From contig JANBQC010000043.1 of assembly GCA_027576995.1 (NCBI GenBank), positions 17,457 through 81,456 on the forward strand: a DNA stretch of 64,000 nt, in the 5' to 3' direction. Made by a program: the position numbers and the translations under genes. This document shows positions 42,215-54,255 of this stretch, in pieces. Under the pieces are notes generated by a model. The model was not told where the DNA came from. It made no database searches and saw only the letters and a program-made list of their open reading frames with translations. This stretch comes from Dimargaris cristalligena. Lineage: Eukaryota; Kickxellomycota; Dimargaritomycetes; Dimargaritales; Dimargaritaceae. Within the stretch, counting starts at the first letter, position 1, and each line of letters begins with the position of its first letter.

Positions 42215-43793
42215 TTTCCCTTACTAGCAAGCCTAAAGTAATAAATATTACATTATTTGGCCTGCCACATGATAATTTTCAGAAAGAGTTACTCATGTGC
42301 CTCTTGGTAACATCCCTATTTCAATATTGAATATTTTATGACACGGCTTCTGAGATGCACATTCTAAAAATCTGGACCACCTACTAATCCGGTCCATCAT
42401 TGAGAACAGCTAAACGCCTTGGTAGTTAATATTTTCCTATTATTAACGTACACTTACTTATAAAGAGGTATTCGGCATACGAGCCATAGGGATCCACGAT
42501 ATCTATACCCAAGAGTCTTTCCACAGCTATTTTTTAGTATACCATATACTATTATTACCCCATTTCCAACTCAACGGCCATTAAACTGCAGTTTATGTAT
42601 TTTTTTTAGTGGTCCGCCCCCCCAACCCAAAAGCATTATATCTCCATCAGCTTCACCTCGGCGACAACTTATAATTGGTTTAGATCAATACATTATATAA
42701 ATAAAGGGACGGTTGTTGCTTTCCGATCACGAAGGACATTTCCCCGCCTTTTTTGTTCTCACCCATGTCCCTTCCGAATCCGAGATATTATACGGCAGTT
42801 ATTCTCAGAACCTGTTCAGAATTATTTCCAGTTATGAGGAATAGGTCTACCGGGTGGCTCTTCCAAATGAGGTGGGCTATGCAGTTTATTTGGAAACGTT
42901 AGCATCACCCTTACAGCTAAACTCCATCTTTATTGACCAAGAACAATAGTTCAATATAGGGCTGGTCGGCCTTGTAAACCACCTTTTCCCCCTTATGTGT
43001 TCTCTTTTTTTGGTTGAGGTTCTGCCATTCTGACCCCCTTACATCACACCTGTTCTCCCCCTGTGCTGCGCGCGGTTCCTTTTTTCCTGTACTTTCCTTT
43101 TAATTCAGTTTTTTTTGTCCATATTATACCAACTAGCTCGCTGGTCCCCCTCATTATGTACCAAATAAGTTAATAAAGCACGTCTCTTCCTGCCGAAGAC
43201 TGCTTGCATTTTCCTCTAGGCTAGATCCCCCAGTCGACCCCGATGATGGGGGAGTCGTCGGACCACTTCGCGAGAATTGGAATACTAAGGGTGATTGGAA
43301 TTGGGTATGATCGCATTCTACCAGAACATAAAACCTTGAATCCATTTTGATTTTCACACACTCGTTTGAGAAGGAGTGTGACTAAACAATAGCTGTATGC
43401 CGGTCTCCGCAGCATGGTATGCATAGACCTTCGGGTAATGGATGCTACCTGTCCTCCGCATTCTACATCCATCGTTTACCAGGAACTGGCCATATAATAG
43501 CATCCATTACGGTCGCCGGATTCTGAAATCAACATTAAACCACTAGTTCGCCAGCTTTTTTTATCCGATATTATCCACTTTTCCCTATGCGTGCTGCTGT
43601 CTGTCGACCACTGTCTCTTTAATCTACAAGGCTTTCGTTTGGCTTTACCATTCGACCCGTAGCATAGACTCTACGAGCCCAGCGTTGTCTATACCTACTT
43701 GCTCGTGACTTTTAATTTGGTATAAACCTATAAAAAACACATCATCTTATCCATTTATTCCGTATTTCCTACTTGTCGGGCCTTTTACAAGCT
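42215..43793. other. Spacer upstream of the ABC transporter gene
   Basis: CpG returns to normal from about 42340. No gene recognised; minus-strand frames near 43150-43470 lack any familiar sequence. The last 100 bases carry the ABC gene promoter. Confidence 0.5.
43721..43737 (+). promoter_or_regulatory. Possible TATA boxes of the ABC transporter gene
   Basis: TATAAA at 43721 and TATAAAAAA at 43729, 65-73 nt before the ATG at 43794. Confidence 0.45.
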
Positions 43794-46778
43794 ATGGATA
43801 AGCCTTTCACTGACACCACCCCCACCATGGTAGTCACGCTTAAGCTGGCCGAGCATTGGTGGGAAGGTGCCATTTTGGCGGTCGGCTTGGCCCTGCTATC
43901 TCAGGTATCTCCTCCTGACGGTTTCCGTATGCATCCGACGGGGATGGCCTTGGTCTACATCACTATCCTCGCTATTTTAATTGCGCGTCGCTACCGCTTG
44001 GGCCACCACTTGATCAGACCACATCAAAGAGAAGGTAAGACCATATCTGACCAAGCAAAGATAAATAGCAAATATATCACCCCACTCCACAATTCAAATT
44101 GCTTAAAAATTCTAACTTATATTGTATTATCTGACATACATCAATTATATATTCTTTATTGTAGAAGCTTGGATGATTTCTTATAAATTCTATAGTCAAC
44201 CGACTGGTCCTGGGATGTCCTGGCTATACACCATCCAAAGAGTAATATGGATAGTATTCATATCCATGTATATCGAGGCCACTGCGGTTATAATCGCCGT
44301 GTACGCCGACCCTGCCTCGCCGACAGACTGGCATCCCTGGCTCACCTCGGCAATAATTCAACAGGCCACTCTTGCCTTCACCGTCGGGGTTTACTATTTC
44401 CTGTACTCCGAGGCCGATGCTCAGTCCATTATCCAAAAGAAGTCCGGTCTGCTTCCTCACTGGCTACAACTATGGGTCGTAGCGGTTGTTTTCCATGCCT
44501 GGGAGCTCTACCAGATTATACTGAGTAGCCGGCATCCCAACAATAGCCCCTTTGGCGCTGATTTATTTGCACATTACCTTACATTAGGCATAGTAGTCAT
44601 CAAGCTACTGTTGGCCATTTCCAGCGTAGCTATTCCACTCTTTACCATGTGGTACCACGCTGTGGGGATTTTCTCAGCGGCCAACTCGCCCCATGACCCA
44701 AGGACGTCAGAGGCCGAGAAGGAAGAATCTGTTTTGACGAACAAAAATCCCGAGGATGCCCCTCCTCCCCATTACTCAGTGTGGGTGGTCTACACCCGAA
44801 CACTTCGTATTATTTGCAGTCAGGTGCTCACTTTGGATGTTCCCACAGCCTTTCGATTGGCATTGAGCTGGATGTTGGAGTTCTTTTTACAGTGGGCCCG
44901 GGCCTTTAAACCGAGTTGTTATAAGAGCCTTCTCGACTCGCTGTCTAATCGCGAATTGGCCTTCCCCGCTTTAGCCGCGTACAGCGTGGCCAGTATATTC
45001 AACAGAATGGCCAGTGCGACATTGAGGCGGTATGGCCACCGCTCTTCCACTATACGGTCGTTTATTCTATCAAAGTGCAGTGTGTTCATGTACTCAATCA
45101 CGCAGGCCAAGTCAATGCGGTTTCACGCGGAAAGTTCCAACCACAGACTGACCTATACATACTCTGACGCTACCAGAGGTCTGTACGGATTTGTGGAGCT
45201 TTTTTTTGTTAAGTTAGGCCCCGCCCTGTTGGGGATGTTAATGACCATGTACCAGTTTCATTGGTTTTACAATCCTTACTTTATGCCTCTTTCGTTAGCC
45301 ATGGGTCTATGGGAACTGGCCACAAAGACTGTGATTGCCCCAGTTATTAACATTGACCGATACTACTGCAGCCTTCAGCGGTCGCTCGAATCACGGGAGT
45401 ACAATTCGGCCATCAAATCCTCCAACCTAGTGAAGCAGTATGCAGGGGAGCAGTTCCACATCGATAGGCACCTGGACTTCGTCACCAAGGGCGGGTATGT
45501 ATCTGGGGTGGATGATTATACAGATAGGTGTATAACGTTCAAAGATATTCCCCGAATGGCCAAGAAGCTACTCCAATTTATAGGCATCGTAATGTGTCTA
45601 CGTCTGCTAGCCCGTGGTGAAATGAAATCCACCGACGTTCTGTTCTTCGTGTCCCATTTTCACGAAACCTATCGTCCCTTGACTTATTTAGCCAATCTCA
45701 TACGTGAAATCAGTCAAGTATCTGATGACTGTCGAGTCCTTCTACATCTCATTGACAATTACAATGATGTATGCGATCCCGATGACGCACCTGCCAATTG
45801 GGATATTTATGGAGGGACCATCGAGTTTAAGGACGTATATTTCAGCTACAACCCGAAGCGCCCGATACTCAACGGAATCAGCTTTAAGGTCCAGGGCGGC
45901 ACCACTACGGCAATTGTCGGCGAGACCGGAGGTGGTAAAACTACAATAGCGCACTTAATTGCGCGCCTTTACGACGTTAACCAGGGAAGTGTCACCATTG
46001 ACGGGGTTGATGTACGCCATGTAAAGCAAAAGGACCTCCGCAAGTCCATCTCGATTGTGCCGCAGGTAAATTACTGGTGATGTAAATAATGGATATATTT
46101 GTCAAATTTTCTATAATCTTCTTTTAATTTGAAATTTCCTAATCCCAACCTGCCCAACTGCATACTTTATGCTTGAACTGTACTTTCCCCAAACATTCCC
46201 CGTCTGCTTTCGATCTATTTGCCCGACTCGTAAACTCGGATTGGAAGAATGCCAAAATGTTGTATACAACCATCCGGCATAACATTCAGTACGGGACAGC
46301 TTCCACCAACATGAGTGCCACATTGGAAGATGTCCACGAAGCCGCTCGTAAGGCACAAATTCATGATAAGATTATATCCCTTCCAAATGGCTATGAGTCG
46401 GAAATTTACGGATCAGGCATTAGGTTTAGCGGTGGAGAAATGCAGCGCATCAATATTGCGCGGGGTTTGGTACGACCTAACAAAATACTTCTTTTAGACG
46501 AAGCCACCTCGGCCCTGGACATGATTACCGAGCGGAAGGTCCAGGGGGCGCTCAGAGACGATAATCAGGGAAAAACATGCGTGGTCATTGCCCATCGCTT
46601 GTCGACCATTATTCACGCAGACCAGATTTTGGTTATCCGGGACAGAGGAATCGCCGAGCGGGGCACTTTTGCCCAGTTAATTGCCTTACCCGACGGCATC
46701 TTCAGAGGGATGTGGGACTCCCAAATGAACATTTCCGAGGGATCCACTATCAAGACAGCCTCGGAAGCTCCCGTGTAG
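43794..46778 (+). CDS. Half-size ABC transporter, HMT1/ABCB6 (ATM-like) type, 3 exons
   Basis: Exons 43794-44034, 44165-46065 and 46248-46778; introns GTAAGA...TGTAG (phase 1) and GTAAAT...GGAAG (phase 0); 890 aa. An extra hydrophobic N-terminal domain with about five spans (exon 1 and start of exon 2) precedes the six-span exporter domain, the layout of vacuolar/endosomal HMT1 and ABCB6. The nucleotide-binding domain has Walker A GETGGGKTT (about 665), the Q-loop at SIVPQ where intron 2 falls, the signature FSGGEMQR (about 774), Walker B ILLLDEATSALD (about 794) and the H-loop IAHRLSTI (about 828). Fission yeast Hmt1 loads phytochelatin/Cd or glutathione conjugates into the vacuole; ABCB6 handles porphyrins. 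The substrate here is unknown. The exporter core is divergent, and the residue after the Q-loop Gln is Asn, not the usual Asp. Confidence 0.85.
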
Positions 46779-47812
46779 ATCGCTATCGAACCTGTTTATC
46801 CTGCTATTATATATTTTACTTTAACCAGCAGTGCTATTGTTGAAAAGTATGCCCCAGCGGGTAGATTATTATAACCTACTTCTGACCCTTTATCTTGGTT
46901 TATTTAGCTATTCTTTGTCCTCTCATTTTAGCCACTGAAGATGCCCCCTGCTAACTACACTATTCAAAAAAAAAACAGCCACGTAGAGGTACTTACCTTC
47001 CTCTAGCTATTTTTTTCCTTTTACCCAGTTTTATTGACTTTTATTTAGTATTTCTAATAGGGGCACCTATTAGATTGCCCGAAGCCCGGGTCGTTACCCT
47101 GTCTGAACACTCTTTCAGTTGCCGGCGGCATATTCCTATACTTCCATTTGGATCCCCTTGAACACAATGACTTATATCAAACGTTTACTTACACCCTTTT
47201 TTTATATGCCCCAGTAGTAAATCAAGGCAATACTGTATTGATGTCCACGTAGTAGGATTTCTAGTGCAGCACTAGGAGTTGCCACTGTCAAACTTATCAA
47301 TTATGAACAACTGATAATGTTAATCTATGGGTGCCTGACTCATAGGTACTAGCTGGGGGTGAGTGTATAGGCATGTATTGAGACCAACTAGATGAATGCA
47401 AGCCAGTGAGTATCTTTTCATAGCCTGTGTGTGTGTTTAAACGTGCGGCCAATGCTAAATAGTTGCCCAAAATAGTATTGGTGGCACTGTAAGGTGTATA
47501 CTATTATTCAGAGGAGTCGGAGGATCCATAGTAATGGTAGAGCGGTGGAGTCCGTTGAGTGTTAGTCAGGAACTGATAAATGGTCACAATGGCACCGAGA
47601 GTTGCCAAGGGAGAAATACCACGACAACGAGCCGGCCTATCTAAGTAACGCCTAGGGCACAAAGACCCAGCTCAAATAGAGACAATTGACTTGTGCGGAA
47701 GTTGTTAAGTAACGTTAGTACCGTGTTGCTTTAAGAGGCATTGGGAAGGGTGATATTTTGAGCAGGGCGAGATACGGCATATGCCAAGGTATAATATACC
47801 CGCGAAGGAAGA
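46779..47812. other. Convergent spacer
   Basis: 3' flanks of the ABC transporter (plus) and the small secreted protein (minus). No gene or repeat recognised. Confidence 0.5.
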
Positions 47813-48115
47813 CTACTGCCGTATAATCTTTTTGCCAATCCTTTTTGCTTTTTTCTTGACAATATGAGCGGTATCCTTCATTTTCTCGGTGGCTCTTTCA
47901 GTTCGGGTCTTGGGTATATTCTCACTGGCCGAGATGCCCAGTATTGCGCCTGTCTCTGGGTCTTCATAAAACGCTTCCGATTTGTATAAATGAAAACTTC
48001 GGCGAGCTAGGTGGTGAGTTGAGGGTTCAGTTGAAAATGCAGAACCTGGCTGGATCGGTCCTAAACCGAAGGTGACGGCAAGGGCAGCCAGAAATGGCTT
48101 CAGTCCGAGCAACAT
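47813..48115 (-). CDS. Small secreted lysine-rich protein, unknown function
   Basis: 100 aa, ATG at 48115. It starts with a plausible signal peptide (about 1-26, core PFLAALAVTFGLG, cleavage near GSA). A middle segment follows (LARRSFHLYKSEAFYEDPETG), then a strongly basic C-terminus (VKKKAKRIGKKIIRQ) that could form an amphipathic helix. LARR could be a Kex2-like dibasic processing site. No cysteines in the mature part. I do not recognise a family. It might be a secreted peptide or effector-like protein; a chance frame cannot be excluded, but the ATG, signal peptide and clean stop favour a gene. Confidence 0.5.
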   Translation of the reverse strand: MLLGLKPFLAALAVTFGLGPIQPGSAFSTEPSTHHLARRSFHLYKSEAFYEDPETGAILGISASENIPKTRTERATEKMKDTAHIVKKKAKRIGKKIIRQ

Positions 48116-49283
48116 GGTAATATTTAAAAATGTAAATATATGACTAATAGCTCAATACGAGTGGTAAAACTAAGAGCGAGTGTTAAACTGATTTATTTGA
48201 GGGATGGCAGATAAGTAGGTGATGTAGCATTTGAAAGAAACTTGCCAGATGTAAAATATAAACAAGTGGTTAGAGACTATTCGAAAATGAGCTGGGGTAA
48301 ATCTGGAGAGCAAAGGGTAGTGGCTATATAATACTGAGTAGGTTGGCGGTCCACGTCCACAGAAGAAGGGGGGCGACTAACAAGACGTTGGTTCTTCGTG
48401 TTTCATTCAGCCGGTTTTCTTTGGGATCCATCAACGAAACTAGGAAGCCTTCCGATACACAAGTGCCATTTAGGGATGATTGGTTTGACTTAACGAGCCA
48501 CCTGTAAAAAAACCAAAGATAGCGGACTCCATCTGTACCATCTACCAGCTTCTAAGAAAGCACTCAAGCGATATCTTCTCCCTGTGCTTTGCCGGATAAT
48601 ACTGGAAGCCTATTAAAAGAACGTATAAGGCCCCCAAAAAAGCATAGTCTATACAACCGGATATATAGAGTTGTTTCATTTCTGATGGACCATTATCCAG
48701 TTTTAGTGGCAGCCGGTCAAACTGCTTGTCGGAAAAGCAGTTAAACACCGATTACTCGTGGATAGCAAATATCCTACATCCCCAGCGATCACATAACATC
48801 CACAATTGCGGTGGCTCCGAAGGAATAATTTACGGCATAAATTTATGAACGGCCCTTTCTGATGCCTCATGATCATAAAACCAATATGTATTTTACTTGA
48901 TATGGGCGTTATTAAACAACCTTCAATCCCCTAATTATTGGTATATCTCAGAAATGGGCTTTGATAATATTGATTAGTCAATACACCCATTATCATGAGT
49001 CAGCCAGCCTAGCACTAGGTCTCTGGGATTCCACACCCCATCAAATTCGTGTATCAGTTGCTCCGCACATAATACCACCCCGAATTTTAACCGATCTTTG
49101 ACTAGAAGAACTAATACATGTTTGTTTTAAAAATAAATGAAAAGATTGGCGAAAGTATTAGCAGTCCGTAACTTTGGAGCCCTTTAGGCGGGCGTAGTTT
49201 GGCCAGTTTTAACAATAGCACCTACATCACAGTCCAATCATCGTCATAAAGGCAAACCTCGAATGGTTTTACGAATACATATT
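48116..49283. other. Spacer between small secreted gene and WDR6
   Basis: No supportable gene. A 68-codon minus-strand frame at 48542-48748 begins with GTG and has no recognisable homology. Confidence 0.45.
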
Positions 49284-52200
49284 TTAGAGAGGCGCCGCCA
49301 GTTGTTTGCCAGACTGGGGACTAGGGGACACAAGGATTTCAAGGCCTATACCGGCAATCGCAAATATAACCTTCGCGCCATTCTTTTCGTCGGTAATTTG
49401 ATGGGTAATGGCGCAGGGGTCTACTACATTGGATAAACAGGACTGAACTATACTCGTTTGGAGCGTGGTGTGGCCGCGACTGCCCACCTCTTGCCAGGTC
49501 CACAGGATCATCCGTTGGTCCGTGGACGTAGTGACGATATGTTTCGGGTTAATCATCTCAAGACCGGTAATGGACGATGCGTGGGCATTAGAGGTCCGAC
49601 TAATGGCCGCCACTTCGGGTAGATCCGAGGTAGCTGTGCCGGTGTTTAGCAGGGTTAATGCCAGCTGGTTGTCATCACCCCCGCTTGCAATAAGCAGCCG
49701 AGTCTCAGAAGTAGCCGATGCCTCGGTATATTGAACAACCCGCAGGGTATTCACCCCCGATTGGTGACTAGGTATTGTGAGCATGGGAGCCTCCATGACC
49801 AAAGGGACTGGATCCTCAGAGGAGGTTGGCGTGGTACCGCTGGTATGAGAATGAACATTCAAAAGAATAGCTTCAACACAGGTGCTCACGTCGAAAACAC
49901 GAATCAGACCGTCGGTGGAGCCGGTTAGAAGCCAATGTTTATCTTGGCCGGGCTTCACTCTGCTAGGAACCGTAATTGATTCAACCGCCAGAGGGCAGTG
50001 CGTATGGTAACGCCTAGGCTCATGCGCAATGAGAAACATGCGCTGCTGAGCGGGAATGCACGCCCACAACCTCACTGTGGCGTCGGAATAGACGGCAGCA
50101 ATTAACTGATAAGCGAGAGAGGACGAGGTCGAAGAATTTGCCGATTTGGGCAATTGGAGTACCGAGATATCCATGATTCGCACGCCGTTATCAGGACCTG
50201 TGGTAGCAATAGCCATTTCGAGACAGTTGAGAGACGAATGGAGGGCGGTATCGGAGTTTCCATCACGGCCACATAGCTGCGGCGTTTTCGAAGTCACCTG
50301 CCAGCACCGTAGTTCTTCACAGCCACCGGCCGTAAACAAATACCGATCATCACCCACTGAATGTGATAACCACGGTAATAAATAATAGTAAATCAAATAA
50401 TAATAAACAATCCACGGTTAATACATTTAAAATAAATACGGCGTCTAACACCGCCTAACAACTGCTTCGATACTCTATGCCACATTACTAATAAAGAAAC
50501 CTCTTCCTTACCTTGGTTCCAGGCCAGACATTTAAGAACTGACGAATGCCGCTTCACTTGGAAAAGGGGTACGGCATTTACTACTGGAGTGGATGCGCTA
50601 CGGTGAGAGTCAATTTGGGATATACGGAGTTGCCCATCCTCACCTCCAGAGGCAACCAGAGGCAGCTCACCCTTACGGGCCGGTGCGAAAGCGAGACAGC
50701 GAATCTCCCGCCCATGTCCTCCTTCTTGGATTAAGGCCGGTCGGCGGGTGGTGGCTACTCCGGATTCGGTTTTGGTAGCGGGGGTAGCGGTGAAGTAGGC
50801 GTGGATCGCATCCCGCCGGAAGAATAAGAAAACGGCGCGGTCCAGGCGTGCATCTGCTGTGTGGAAATACCACCGGCGGTGGGCCCCCCCACAATTCACC
50901 GACAATTGGTCGTACTGGTGGGTGTAATTGTACACGGTAAACCGGCGACGGTAAAACACCGAAGCCAGAAGTTGTTGGTCCAGTAAAACGAGCCCCTCGA
51001 TCCAGCCTTTGGTGATCTTCGTACGATGTTCTAGAATTAATTCAAGGTAATGGCAAGGTGAGCCGGGGGATATGTCCGATGCTAACTTAGGACATAGTGG
51101 GCACTCAATTCGCTGCACGGGCGAGGCCAAGTTCAATACCACAGTGGTCCATGGTTCGGCAGAGTCAGGGGTTGGTTGTGAAGCAGAGGCTCTTTGGTGA
51201 TCTGGCATGTTCGTAAGCGGGCCCGTTCGCAGCCGAAGCTGACGGACCGCTCCATCCCGCCCCCCGCTGTAAACCGTGACCCATCGGCTGCCGGGGGTCG
51301 TGGCCGTAGTTTTAGATTCGTCTTCGGGAAGATCTTCACCATCGGACATATCACTGTCGACGGTATCACCTTCGACCACCGCAGTAGTGGATGTGGAACT
51401 ATTTGCATCGTGAGGCGCAATGAATACACTGGTGACAGCGTCCTTGCCGTGCAAGCGGCGTATGTTTAAGCACGGCCGTAATTGAAGCACTGTTTTAGGG
51501 TCTTTAGCAGTGGAACACCGATCAATAGACTCGGGTCGGAGTGCGGAGGGAAGACTGTACACCACCAGGGCTCCTTGGCGGGATCCCAATAACAATAAAC
51601 CAGTCGTATAGTCGAGGGCAAAACTAATGGGTAGCGTATTCGAAGGGAGAATTACATGGGCCATTAAAGTGAGAGTCGCAGGAGAGGATAGGTTCAAACG
51701 AAGCCATTGGGCAGGCTGATTGAGTACGAGGGCGAAGATATCAATCTGAGTGGGGTCATTCGAGGACGTTTGGACATTTAGGTCAAAGATCTGTTGACCA
51801 GGGACAACAGGGAGTCGAAGGACATTCCAGTGGCTATCCTGGGAGTCCTGGCGATAATATACCAGGGCCGTGCCTTGGATGGTTCCACAGACCACTACGC
51901 GGCCGTCCCGACTAGAGGCCAGCATGGCATAGCCGGCAATTTCCGGCTCATACGCCACGAGTGACCAAAGCCGAGTGATGTAGCTGTAGTGGAGCAGATA
52001 ACCATAATGGGAGGCCACCACCATGGCCCGATCAGGCACATAAGTGAAATTCCGGATAAAATCGGGTCTAAGCGTGCGGACGTCGTGGGGAGTGGTCTGA
52101 TAAGTGGCGAGGGCCGGTAATTCAATAGGGGCTTGCTGATAATCCGCCGAGTCGGCCCCGACGAGTCGCTGCCGAACACTGGCCAATGACCACAGGCGAA

Positions 52201-53236
52201 TACCACCGTCGCCGCCGCCGGTGGCCACCCACGACTGGGTCGGATCAACGGCCACACCCCAAATACTCTTACCCAGATGACCGCGCCAGCAGGCCAGGGA
52301 GCGCGGCTCCTGGTCCTCGGCCTGAAACTGGTTCGGGTCGAAACTCCATACGCGACACGTTGAGTCTTCCGAAATACTGACCAAGAGATCAGATAGAATC
52401 AGACAATCCCAGACCCGAGCGGTGTGACCGAACAAGGTGACCGGCTGGACCGGTTTAGAGAGCTTATGGGGGTCATCAGCGGAGGGAAGTCGCCAAACTC
52501 GGACGGTCCGATCGTCCGATACAGAAGTCACAATTGACCCATCCGCGCTGAACCGCATACCGAAGATGACCCCTTCATGACCCGCTAGGATGTATTCAAC
52601 GGGGGGCCCCTCGGGGATGGACAAGTGAGTGTTGGAGAGGATCCGCCAGATAAGTACCTGATTAAAAACGGTCCCTGACGCTAAGCGCAGAGTAGACCGG
52701 GCATGGCCAAAAAATCGGGCCGCGTAGATAATGGCCTGCACGGAGCACTGGATCCGGTAGACCGGTTTCCCGGCGAGATCCTGGACGGAATAGATGGACA
52801 CGTAGTTATGGGCAAAAGCCAGAGCTAGTTCGACGGGCTCATCCGAGTTGGGCGCAAACAGCCATTGCGTATCGTGGATCCAGTCTTCGAACTGGTAAAT
52901 GGGGGCCGGAATGGAGACACTAAGGGGTGAATTGAGGAGCGGGCCAGGTGTTCGGGATAGTTCGACGATTCGTAGGGATTTGGCACCATAGACGGCCACG
53001 GTCCAGCGAGTCCGGTCACTATTCTCAACCAGGGCCAACCCGTGGATTCGAGTGCTCCCGAGAATATTGATATTAAATAAATACCGTTCCGTTTGCGTAT
53101 CGAAGCAGCGCAGATAGGGACCTGTACCAATCAATAGCCAGTCCTCGGTGAGGAAACGCAAGCTGGTAACCGGTCCGAGAAAGGCTAGCGACTGGAAGGC
53201 ATCCTTCTCTCCGTCGAGGGGGTTAGAACGAAGCAC
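49284..53236 (-). CDS. RTT10: WDR6/RTT10 WD40 protein, 2 visible exons, start unresolved
   Basis: Exon 53236-50512, intron 50511-50357 (GTAAGG...TTCAG, phase 1), exon 50356-49284; 1265 codons from the first GTG. Multiple WD40 repeats span two or three propellers, for example SEDSTCRVWSF, GHEGVIFGMRFSADGS, TSVSDDRTVRVWRL and SITGLEM...TTSTDQRMILWTW. The WDR6-specific blocks NCGGAHRRW and QEGGHGREIRCLAFAP are present. WDR6 (yeast Rtt10/Trm734) partners the FTSJ1/Trm7 methyltransferase for 2'-O-methylation of tRNA position 34; Rtt10 also affects endosomal recycling. The first exon has no in-frame ATG; an in-frame TAG lies 6 nt before the GTG, right where a CCAATAG acceptor could be. A short upstream coding exon is therefore likely. 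Head-to-head with YTM1. Confidence 0.85.
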
Positions 53237-54255
53237 GCAGGTCTATTGGCCGAGGATATTTAAAGGGATAATATATTTAAACAGGTACCAGATAGGTATT
53301 AGACAGGTAGGTCTGTTAAAGGCATTAATACATACAACTATGGTAGTAATTTAGCCGCCCAGGTCGTGGGACTTCTTTCTTAGAAAAGCAACTGGCCATT
53401 ATTTTTCCTAGACAAAGGTTAGGAGGGGGAGAGGTCAAACAGTAAGCAGCAATGCCTCCACTATGCCCGGATCCCAGGTGTTTGGGTATGGCATCCTTGA
53501 GGTTGAAACCTACCATATCCGTAAGGAAATGCACCGGTCGAATTTTAAGCGTATACCTCGCTGGGCTTAAATGAGTAACGAGTGTTTTAAAAGCTCGGCG
53601 GTTGGAGTCGTCCAAGGGAATGAGTGAACTAAGAACAAAGCAAACTATTTACAGAAACCTAAGGAACTTGTGCGAATGCTCCCGATGCGCTCGAACCATG
53701 CTCTATTCGGTTACGGGGTCATCGAGTCGAATTCTCGGGCTTGTTGGACAATGGCCAATGTCCCCGAACTTGGGGAAGGGGTGTGGGGGTTTGTCATACG
53801 AGGGGCATGGCAATTATAGTGCGTCGAGGATGATTTAAATGACTCACGTGACTATACATTCCGAATTAACTTCTAGTCTTCTGGTGGTCAACTAACTGTG
53901 AGGAAAGTCTGGAAGTGCCACTGGCACTATTTTACTGAAAGACACGATTAGCAAAAAAAATAAAAAAGGAGGAAGTATTGCTTAGGAGATAAAACCAATA
54001 ATTTGACTAAACCACTCTACTGTATTTGCCATAGCGAATGTATAGTTTAGTTTACAAACTCCAGACCCACTTGACCTTACAATATATATTTTTACTACCC
54101 TATTGAAAGGCCAATTTGAGATTCAAGTCGCATTAAGTATATACATATCTCTCTTTACCGCCCGACTCGATTACCCAGCCGGGACTACCCATTTCTCCAC
54201 TACGTTTACCTCTTCAAAACACCCATACTTTCTCCATAGAGCCCATTCTCCTGCC
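53237..54255. other. Divergent spacer between WDR6 and YTM1
   Basis: About 1 kb. It should contain both promoters and probably the missing first exon of WDR6. A TCACGTGA palindrome is annotated separately. No RNA gene is supportable. Confidence 0.5.
53844..53851. promoter_or_regulatory. TCACGTGA E-box palindrome in WDR6-YTM1 promoter
   Basis: Perfect 8-bp palindrome TCACGTGA (followed by C, so TCACGTGAC) about 405 bp before the YTM1 ATG and 608 bp before WDR6; the Cbf1/TFEB-type bHLH core, as also seen upstream of SNX4. Confidence 0.4.

Noticed and set aside
48542..48748. 68-codon minus-strand frame with a hydrophobic segment
   Set aside because: GTG start, no signal for an upstream exon, no homology recognised.
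53660..53750. tRNA-like look (GCTCCCGATG..., GAGTCGAATTCTC)
   Set aside because: No consistent acceptor stem, A box or standard TTCRANY loop on either strand.
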